From contig CM060064.1 in NCBI GenBank assembly GCA_030533445.1, positions 45,627,787 to 45,691,786 of the forward strand: a stretch of 64,000 bases of DNA. Direction: 5' to 3'. Position numbers and translations under genes: made by a program. This DNA is from Cyprinodon diabolis. Its lineage: Eukaryota; Chordata; Actinopteri; Cyprinodontiformes; Cyprinodontidae. Under the pieces are notes generated by a model. The model saw only the letters and a list, made by a program, of their open reading frames with translations. It did no database searches and was not told the origin of the DNA. Below are positions 56,601 through 64,000 of the stretch, piece after piece. Positions within the stretch are counted from its first letter, which is position 1, and every line of letters starts with the position of its first letter.

Positions 56601-59600
56601 TGTGTTTCGTGCTTCGCATGTGCGACTCCACTGCCTTAATTCCCATCGTTCTGAGCTTGAATGACTTCTTGAACAAAATCCACTGAGCCTCATGTATGTT
56701 CCCTGGTTTTAGCCATGGAGAAAACTCTTGGCTGGAGACAATTTTGGTTACATTTACACTTGATCATATTTTCCAGACAAAAAGTTAATGGCTCATCTCC
56801 CAAATGTCCCGGCCGCAACAGCGCTTTATTGGTTCCGCTATCGGGACGGAACCAATAATGGCGAGCCGTAATTTTATTTTAAATTAAGACCTACGAAAGA
56901 CTTATTTAAGACATTTTAATACCAATTAAGGCTTTAGTTTTATTTTGAAGAATTAAATGCCTTTTAAGACTTTTCAAGGACCCGCGGGAACCCTGAATAA
57001 TGTAAATCAGCATATTTGTCCAACCAGATTTGGCCACTTTTGGCACTGTGCCAAAATCACATTTCCTCCTAGCACACTGCCCACTAAAACCTTTGTGGAA
57101 CAAACATGCTTCAACTTATTCAGTCCAAATTTGCTTGACTAAGAGTCAAGATGTGGATGTATAAAGTGTGAGCGTTCACCCAGAGTTTCATATGGGGTTT
57201 CAAGGTGTTTTGCAATGTTTATTTTGGGAAAAAAGTTGCCGAAGCTAAATATCTTTCATTTTGTCTTTGTTTAATCAGCTATAAATCAGACATGGTGACA
57301 TTTAAAATAGTGGTTCCACCTGATAAATATTCCTCAATGCCTTTCTTTCACAAATACAAAAAAAAAGTATTTCAAATTTAGAGTTTGGGAGCAGTACTTG
57401 CTTTAATTGAAACATGTAATTTCTAAGAGTCTCTGGGCTTATGGGGTTTAATGGTGGCACGTAATTAAGCGGGTCAACCCGGCTGTGCTGTTCCCACAGC
57501 ATGCTGATCAGAGGTCACTTGCAGAGTGGTCAGTGAGCTGTTCCCACTCCCAGTGGGAAAGGGGTGTAAGGTTAACAAGCACCGCAGGCTATGTCCCTAC
57601 CCGATTCTTACAATCAGCTCATTTGCGCATGCGTAACCAGAAATTCATGAGGATGACCCTCAATTTTACTATATAAAATTAACAAAAATATTTTTTTATC
57701 TCCCTACTATTAATAAGTGTACTAAGCTACAATGTTTAAAAGGTTAATAATTTGTTTTCTGAGAAAATAAAGGTCTTAAAATCCTTTTTATCACTCGTGT
57801 GCCCGATCTTTCTCACAGATGGGATCCTACGCTACTTCCGAAAACTAACTTACAGCTTTAAATTTATACATATTTGAGCCTTTTTTGGGTTGAATATTTG
57901 CCTTTTTTACCTCCATAGTTTATAGTGCATAGTCTAAACATAACATGCACATAAACACTGTGAAATGATATTTTGTCGTCTAGCGACACAAGCATTCTGA
58001 TAAGCATTTTCTTGCCAATTCACATCCCAACTGTCATATTACACCACCTGCCCAGCACAAAGCCCGAAACCTCATCTGTTGTGAAGCCCCGCCCCATCAT
58101 GATTTATCTCCACCTCCCGGGTCTTTTACAAAAATCTCAATCTAAGTTTTAATGTATTTATGAAACCAATACTTGATATTTTTAAGCAATAAAAAGTAGT
58201 TAGACACCGTCTCTTTAATCTTACCAGTCCACACAGCAGCGCCTGCTCAGGAAGCAGGAAAGCAGCGAAGTCCCGCAGCAGGTCGGTTTGATCTCCCAGG
58301 ATGCAGCGCAGCTTCCTGAACAGCTGCGTCACTTCCTGTCCCTCCCCCACCTGCTCAAACTTGTTGAGCAGAGAAACAAACTCCTGCACCTGTTCCGGCG
58401 CACCTTGGAGAGCCTCGCGCACCTGAAGACACAGAGTTTCACAGTGAGCTTCTAGAAGGTTCTGGTTTCTAAACCTTTAACATTTCGCTGTGATAAAACT
58501 AAACCAGAGTTTGAGTTTTACTAGAAATTGTCAAAATGATTAGGAATATAAATGCTGCAAACATAAATTCAGAAGCAAAAAGAATACCTTCTAAGGTTTC
58601 CTATTTGATGGAGCAGTAAAGATTTGATTCACAGAGAAAAATTCAGATTGCAGTGATGCAGATACAGGCTGCAGCCTGCAGGTGGCGACAAACCTTCACC
58701 TATGGGTAACTGACCAATCGAAAAGGACCTATGAAGGCCAACACTAGATGGACGCACATCCTAAATCACAGGCTGCTTCTGGCTTTGATTTTTTTTTTTG
58801 TTTCACTTGAATGTTTAAGATTTATTATATTTTTGGATAAAGATTAGCCGAGTAATGATGAACAGTTTTTAAACAATGACTTTGTAAATTAAATAAAAAA
58901 ATAACCTGTCCTTACCAAACTGGCTTTGTGTGATAAAGTATTCACCCCCCAACTCTAATGACCTTGTGTTTCCGATGACATCACGGTGGAGGAACTTGGA
59001 CCCGCCCTGCTGTGCAGAATTTGTTAAATTCAGACAGGAGGGTTTTCCACCACTGACATCTGTTTAAGGTCACACAGCAGCATCTAAATCAGATTAAAGT
59101 CTTTTTGTTTGATGATGTGAAACATTTAACCCCCTAAAAAAACTGTAAAAACAGAATCTTTACTTTATATCAACAGCTCAGAGAGGAAGAAAACCAACGG
59201 ATATTAAGTAAATAAACCGATCTACATCAACTCTGAGTTTATTTTAGGAATCCGATCCCGATCCGATACTTTAACCTCAACTCCGAAAAAGGCAAAAATT
59301 CGTATAGTGTATTCCGGCTTTACTGGAATGAATACAAACTTAATTCCCCTGTAAACAAATGGATGACGAGCTTTGAACTGAATCTGATCTATTTTTCTGG
59401 ATTCTAGCAGCTGTGACAGAAAACCTTGAAAGAAGTTCGGAGATTAGAGAAGAGACTGTTATTGTCCCACAGTGGGGGACGTTCAGGACATTCACCCGGG
59501 TCAGGTAGCTCTGAGCAAACGCCGCGTCCTTGCTCTCCCTCAGCGGGTCGTTCTCCAGGAGGTTCTCATCGTACAGCAGAGACAGCCTGGAGGCGTCCTT

Positions 59601-61209
59601 ACTGAGACGGTCCTGACGCGTCCTCGCCAAACCACGGAGGGGACGGGTGCGACCTGTGAGAGGACAGGAGACTATTGGAGTACGAGGCGGACAGCAGGAT
59701 CAAACATCCCCGATGGACGGATCTCACCTCGGCCTCGTCCTGAACACCTTCGTCCTCTAGGCGTCTTCTCTCCAGACGGTCTCTCCTTGTCTCCATCCGT
59801 CTTAAAGCCCCGCCCCTCGTCTGGCTCCTCCCCCTTAGCCTCGTCGTCTTCCTCGTCTTCGTCCTCCTGTGAGGTCGGGGACTGGTCGTCCTCGGAGTCC
59901 GCGTCGCAGAGGCGCCGCTCCGCTGCTAGCCACGTCAGCTGCTTCATCGTCTCCTGCGGGAGAGGCGGGGCTGTAGTCATGACAACACTGCTGCGGAGGA
60001 CATCGTCCACCACCTGGCGACTTATTTACCTGCAGCTCTGGAACAGAAAGCACAGACTCCTCTGACGCAGACGACATCACTTCCTCTTCGTCTTCATCTT
60101 GCGTGAGGTCATCAAAGTCTTCCTCCTCCTCTTCCTCGTCGTCGTCCTCTTCATCCTCCTCCTCGTCCCCCCGCCGGTCCTTGTCTCCGTCCTCGTCTCC
60201 CTCTCCTCGCCCATCCTCTCTACCTCCTTCGTCCTCACCGCCCCCCTGCTCCTCCTCCTCCCCCTCTGTGTCCTCCTTTTCCTGGTCACCGCCATCCTGT
60301 GTTCTTCCCACCTCGCTTCCCTCTGCGTTTGCTTCGCCGCCTCCTTTTAGATCGACTCCCATCACAGACCAGTCCTCCTCCTCCTCCTTGTCTCCAGCGC
60401 TGGATGAGAATGGACTAAGTGTCGAAGGAGAGCTGTCCTCCACCGTCATGTCGTCTTCAGGTGGGGGGCTCTGAATCTTTGTCCCCTGCGGTTGTTCTTG
60501 TGTGACTGGTCTGATGAGCTCCTGCCCCGCGGCATTATGGGGGAAAGCAGGAGAACAGGAACCTGGAGGTGTCCAAACCATCTGGAGAAGAAAGTAGCCG
60601 GACTTTTGTGACGCTGCTGAGCAAGGCATTATGGGGGTTGTAGTGCTGAGAGGGGGGCCCAACGGAGCGGACGTCTGTCCAACGGGAAGGCCGAATGTGA
60701 GGCCGTCATGAGGCGCAGGGTGGGAGGGGCTCGGATGAAGAACGGCCCTGCAGACAGACGAGGAATCTGACGGCAAATCAGCAGGAGGAGGGAGACAGCT
60801 GATTGGCTGCTGCTCCGGAGGCTGGTCAGTCGGGGCTTTGGCGAGGGGAAGCAGAGCCACGTTATGGGCCAGAGTGAAAAGGCGTCTGTGGACACGGCGA
60901 GGCGCCTGGGACTTGCATAAATAAGAGGGGTGAAGCCGGAGGGTGCAGCCCGGGGGGAGGGAGGGGGGGTAACGGTTGCCGCCCAGACAGGTCTTGTGGA
61001 TGATTGGCTGACTGTTCTACGGGTGGAAACATCACAGGTCAGCAGTTAGCCAATCAGTCAACAGTTTAACAAATCGCCGTATATCTTCTGACCTTCAGCC
61101 ACTTTGGCATGGTGGAAGTATCTATGTCCACTGGGGGGCGCTGGTCTTCTGGATCGACCCTGCTGCAGGCGACAGGGAGCGGAGGAACAACTCCCTGGGT
61201 CGTAAACAT
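50501..61209 (-). CDS. GON4L: GON4L (GON-4-like), 3' part, 12 exons
   Basis: Twelve minus-strand exons with matching phases encode the C-terminal part of GON4L, a nuclear transcriptional corepressor/chromatin factor: 61209-61093, 61016-60030, 59953-59728, 59653-59496, 58422-58225, 55609-55466, 55378-55082, 53959-53861, 53572-53446, 53372-53048, 50798-50696 and 50614-50501. Diagnostic pieces in order: [12 protein letters not shown], an acidic exon, [54 protein letters not shown] and [19 protein letters not shown] (PAH-like region), [15 protein letters not shown], and the SANT-like domain [20 protein letters not shown]. The 5' exons lie beyond the right edge. All exons are open and all splice sites GT-AG, so the gene is likely functional. 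Confidence 0.95.
50696..50798 (-). CDS. GON4L: GON4L exon, SANT-like domain core
   Basis: 103 bp, entering in phase 2: [20 protein letters not shown] then [23 protein letters not shown] acceptor, GTGACT donor. The domain is expected to bind protein or histone partners. Confidence 0.92.
51026..52437 (+). mobile_element. L2-like LINE 3' part in a GON4L intron
   Basis: Antisense to GON4L. RT C-terminus from about 51093 ([40 protein letters not shown]) to a stop at about 51428, with a one-base deletion near 51087, then a long 3' UTR to about 52437. It is the best copy of this LINE in the window. The tail with TTGAA repeats is missing. Confidence 0.8.
53048..53372 (-). CDS. GON4L: GON4L exon, linker and start of SANT-like domain
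   Basis: 325 bp, phase 1 in and 2 out. Low-complexity Glu/Ser/Pro linker with a basic KRRREEEL patch (possible nuclear signal), ending [14 protein letters not shown], which joins in frame to EADRV of the next exon. Confidence 0.9.
53446..53572 (-). CDS. GON4L: GON4L exon, linker
   Basis: 127 bp, phase 0 in, 1 out: [20 protein letters not shown] and a charged tail. Acceptor CCTCTCAG, donor GTTAGT. Confidence 0.85.
53861..53959 (-). CDS. GON4L: GON4L exon, Cys-rich linker
   Basis: 99 bp, phase 0: [20 protein letters not shown], then [13 protein letters not shown]. Acceptor CCGCAG, donor GTTTGA (weaker than the others). Strongly basic with four Cys. Confidence 0.8.
53960..55081. other. GON4L intron, no feature recognised
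   Basis: Unique AT-rich intron sequence. I found no bounded repeat or further exon in it. Confidence 0.5.
55082..55378 (-). CDS. GON4L: GON4L exon after the PAH-like region
   Basis: 297 bp, 99 codons, phase 0: [40 protein letters not shown], a Gly/Glu-rich stretch, then [24 protein letters not shown] acceptor and GTGTGA donor. Confidence 0.93.
55466..55609 (-). CDS. GON4L: GON4L exon, PAH-like helices
   Basis: 144 bp, 48 codons: [54 protein letters not shown] acceptor, GTACCA donor. Confidence 0.95.
56161..56995. mobile_element. hAT-like MITE, 835 bp, in a GON4L intron
   Basis: Inverted ends CAGGGTTCCTACAGC and the complement of CAGGGTTCCCGCGGG. The inner flanks are made of TTTAAGACTTTTTAA-type words. 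No coding frame, target duplication not clear. Similar plan to 35663-36543. Confidence 0.65.
56996..58224. other. GON4L intron, no feature recognised
   Basis: AT-rich intron, no exon or bounded repeat seen. Confidence 0.5.
58225..58422 (-). CDS. GON4L: GON4L exon, first PAH-like repeat
   Basis: 198 bp, 66 codons: [40 protein letters not shown], then [20 protein letters not shown]. Paired amphipathic helix architecture (Sin3-like). CTTCAG acceptor, GTAAGA donor. Confidence 0.95.
58423..59495. other. GON4L intron, no feature recognised
   Basis: No exon or bounded repeat seen. A LINE-like or SINE-like word TATTGTCCCACAGTGGGGGA occurs at the right end (59459). Confidence 0.5.
59496..59653 (-). 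CDS. GON4L: GON4L exon
   Basis: 158 bp, phase 1 in, 0 out: [52 protein letters not shown]. Conserved segment just before the PAH-like repeats. Confidence 0.93.
59728..59953 (-). CDS. GON4L: GON4L exon, [10 protein letters not shown] segment
   Basis: 226 bp, phase 0 in, 1 out. [20 protein letters not shown] opens the exon; the rest is acidic and basic low complexity ([19 protein letters not shown]). CCGCAG acceptor. Confidence 0.93.
60030..61016 (-). CDS. GON4L: GON4L large exon with acidic tract
   Basis: 987 bp, 329 codons. It opens [20 protein letters not shown], runs through a Pro-rich region, and ends in a very acidic tract (about 60250-60060) where Glu and Asp form nearly all residues, closing with [21 protein letters not shown] acceptor, GTAAAT donor. 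The antisense of the tract gives long Ser/Leu frames that are not genes. Confidence 0.9.
61093..61209 (-). CDS. GON4L: GON4L exon, most 5' one in the window
   Basis: 117 bp, 39 codons: [47 protein letters not shown] acceptor, GTCAGA donor. The leading Met is internal, not a start; further exons must lie beyond the minisatellite. Confidence 0.9.
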
Positions 61210-61494
61210 CTGCTCAGAAAAAAGCGTAACCGGACAAAACAAAGTTTATAGAGAAAATTTAAGTGGCACCAAAATTCAAAGAGAAAAGAAAGAAAAAATA
61301 AAGCTGCAGAAATTAGACTACACACTTTATTTTTAGACAGTTCATTCCAAGGCCTCTAAACAATTAGATTTTCAATCTTGCTTCAGAGTTTCAGCTCTTC
61401 AACCTTTCTGGGACTTTATTCCAAATTAATGGAACATTAGAACTAAAAGCTGATTCCTCTTCTGCAAGCAGCAACATCTGGATCAGCTGAAGCT

Positions 61495-63998
61495 GTCTGA
61501 TCTATTTTCTTTGTTCTAGTGAGGATTCAGGCAGCAGCATCTGGATCAGCTGCAGCTGCCTGATCTATTTTCTTTGTTCTAGTGAGGATTCAGGCAGCAG
61601 CATCTGGATCAGCTGCAGCTGTCTGATCTATTTTCTTTGTTCTAGTGAGGACGCAGGCAGCAGCATCTGGATCAGCTGCAGCCATCTGATCTACTTTCTT
61701 TGTTCTAGTGAGGACGCAGGCAGCAGCATCTGGATCAGCTGCAGCCATCTGATCTACTTTCTTTGTTCTAGTGAGGATGCAGGCAGCAGCATCTGGATCA
61801 GCTGTCTGATCTACTTTCTATAGTTCTAGTGAGGACACAGGCAGCAGCATGTGGATCAGCTGCAGCCGTCTGATCTATTTTCTTTGTTCTAGTGAGGATG
61901 CAGGCAGCAGCATGTGAACAGCTGCAGCTGTCTGATCTATTTTCTTTGTTCTAGTGAGGATGCAGGCAGCAGCATGTGGATCAGCTGCAGCTGTCTGATC
62001 TATTTTCTTTGTTCTAGTGAGGATGCAGGCAGCAGCATCTGGATCAGCTGTCTGATCTACTTTCTATAGTTCTAGTGAGGACACAGGCAGCAGCATCTGG
62101 ATCAGCTGCAGCTGTCTGATCTATTTTCTTTGTTCTAGTGAGGATGCAGGCAGCAGCATCTGGATCAGCTGTCTGATCTACTTTCTATAGTTCTAGTGAG
62201 GATGCAGGCAGCAGCATGTGGATCAGCTGCAGCTGTCTGATCTATTTTCTTTGTTCTAGTGAGGATGCAGGCAGCAGCATGTGGATCAGCTGCAGCCGTC
62301 TGATCTATTTTCTTTGTTCTAATGAGGATGCAGGCAGCAGCATGTGGATCAGCTGCAGCCGTCTGATCTATTTTCTTTGTTCTAGTGAGGATGCAGGCAG
62401 CAGCATGTGGATCAGCTGCAGCTGTCTGATCTATTTTCTTTGTTCTAGTGAGGATGCAGGCAGCAGCATGTGGATCAGCTGCAGCTGTCTGATCTATTTT
62501 CTTTGTTCTAGTGAGGATGCAGGCAGCAGCATGTGGATCAGCTGCAGCTGTCTGATCTATTTTCTTTGTTCTAGTGAGGATGCAGGCAGCAGCATGTGGA
62601 TCAGCTGCAGCCGTCTGATCTATTTTCTTTGTTCTAGTGAGGATGCAGGCAGCAGCATGTGGATCAGCTGTCTGATCTACTTTCTATAGTTCTAGTGAGG
62701 ACACAGGCAGCAGCATCTGGATCAGCTGCAGCTGTCTGATCTATTTTCTTTGTTCTAGTGAGGACGCAGGCAGCAGCATCTGGATCAGCTGCAGCCATCT
62801 GATCTACTTTCTTTGTTCTAGTGAGGACGCAGGCAGCAGCATCTGGATCAGCTGCAGCCATCTGATCTACTTTCTTTGTTCTAGTGAGGATGCAGGCAGC
62901 AGCATCTGGATCAGCTGTCTGATCTACTTTCTATAGTTCTAGTGAGGACACAGGCAGCAGCATGTGGATCAGCTGCAGCCGTCTGATCTATTTTCTTTGT
63001 TCTAGTGAGGATGCAGGCAGCAGCATGTGGATCAGCTGCAGCTGTCTGATCTATTTTCTTTGTTCTAGTGAGGATGCAGGCAGCAGCATGTGGATCAGCT
63101 GCAGCTGTCTGATCTATTTTCTTTGTTCTAGTGAGGATGCAGGCAGCAGCATCTGGATCAGCTGTCTGATCTACTTTCTATAGTTCTAGTGAGGACACAG
63201 GCAGCAGCATCTGGATCAGCTGCAGCTGTCTGATCTATTTTCTTTGTTCTAGTGAGGATGCAGGCAGCAGCATCTGGATCAGCTGTCTGATCTACTTTCT
63301 ATAGTTCTAGTGAGGATGCAGGCAGCAGCATGTGGATCAGCTGCAGCTGTCTGATCTATTTTCTTTGTTCTAGTGAGGATGCAGGCAGCAGCATGTGGAT
63401 CAGCTGCAGCCGTCTGATCTATTTTCTTTGTTCTAGTGAGGATGCAGGCAGCAGCATCTGGATCAGCTGCAGCTGTCTGATCTATTTTCTTTGTTCTAAT
63501 GAGGATGCAGGCAGCAGCATGTGGATCAGCTGCAGCCGTCTGATCTATTTTCTTTGTTCTAGTGAGGATGCAGGCAGCAGCATGTGGATCAGCTGCAGCC
63601 GTCTGATCTATTTTCTTTGTTCTAGTGAGGATGCAGGCAGCAGCATGTGGATCAGCTGCAGCTGTCTGATCTATTTTCTTTGTTCTAGTGAGGATGCAGG
63701 CAGCAGCATGTGGATCAGCTGCAGCTGTCTGATCTATTTTCTTTGTTCTAGTGAGGATGCAGGCAGCAGCATGTGGATCAGCTGCAGCTGTCTGATCTAT
63801 TTTCTTTGTTCTAGTGAGGATGCAGGCAGCAGCATGTGGATCAGCTGCAGCTGTCTGATCTATTTTCTTTGTTCTAGTGAGGACGCAGGCAGCAGCATCT
63901 GGATCAGCTGCAGCCATCTGATCTACTTTCTTTGTTCTAGTGAGGACGCAGGCAGCAGCATCTGGATCAGCTGCAGCCATCTGATCTACTTTCTTTGT
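61495..63998. repeat. 63-bp minisatellite with higher-order structure
   Basis: About 40 tandem copies of a 63-bp unit (GTGAGGATGCAGGCAGCAGC, ATGTGGATCAGCTGCAGCTG, TCTGATCTATTTTCTTTGTT, CTA). A 58-bp variant (lacking part of CTGCAGCTG and carrying CTATAG) recurs at fixed positions. The array runs off the window end. Because 63 is a multiple of three with no stops, long open frames appear on both strands; they are an artefact. Confidence 0.95.
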
Positions 63999-64000
63999 TC

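Noticed and set aside
60099..60474. Plus-strand Ser/Leu-rich frames opposite GON4L
   Set aside because: They are the antisense of the Glu/Asp codons of the acidic tract.
62216..63980. Long repetitive open frames on both strands (21-residue repeats such as MWISCS... and AAADPDAAAC...)
   Set aside because: Produced by a 63-bp minisatellite whose unit is a multiple of three; open on both strands, broken wherever the 58-bp variant occurs, no splice or start context.
61495..63998. CRISPR-like array of direct repeats
   Set aside because: Repeats are contiguous with no unique spacers, in a vertebrate genome.

Overview
The window looks like nuclear DNA of a ray-finned (teleost) fish. It has spliced vertebrate genes with GT-AG introns, and it is crowded with repeat types typical of fish: BEL/Pao and endogenous-retrovirus remnants, L2-like, L1-like and RTE/Rex-like LINEs, Tc1, Harbinger-like and hAT-like elements, and a large minisatellite. 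The species cannot be fixed from the sequence alone. No rRNA, tRNA, CRISPR array or prokaryotic feature was seen.

Layout. 1-2.4 kb: decayed BEL/Pao retrotransposon, minus strand. 3.1-26.2 kb: plus-strand MS4A-like (four-span membrane protein) exons. Copy A has exons at 3156, 5885 and 6051; a terminal TM4 exon lies at 26020. A partial tandem duplicate, copy B (10.36-22.15 kb), keeps only a frameshifted version of the first of these exons; its other exons are replaced by a retrovirus remnant around a 6.7-kb BEL/Pao element with both LTRs (13340-20017). 23-26 kb: RTE/Rex-like LINE tail and a non-autonomous DNA element broken by a Tc1 copy. 28.9-38.2 kb: a second MS4A-like gene, convergent on the minus strand, with six recognisable exons; its first coding exon appears frameshifted. 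39-50 kb: mostly transposon graveyard, including an 826-bp hAT with perfect TSD, a nested hAT-like element, a 1.63-kb foldback element and an L1-like insertion with a 16-bp TSD. 50.5-61.2 kb: the twelve 3'-most coding exons of GON4L on the minus strand (acidic region, PAH-like region, C-terminal SANT-like domain, stop and poly(A) signal). 61.5-64.0 kb: a 63-bp minisatellite with 18-unit higher-order organisation running off the window end, upstream of the visible GON4L exons.

The real genes are therefore the GON4L part and the two MS4A-like loci. GON4L encodes a nuclear chromatin/transcription regulator; MS4A genes encode small tetraspan proteins usually expressed in immune or epithelial cells. 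Nothing in the sequence links their functions; they are simply neighbours. The most informative structure is comparative: paralogous duplicated segments provide filled and empty insertion sites inside one window, so several transposons can be bounded exactly and ordered in time.
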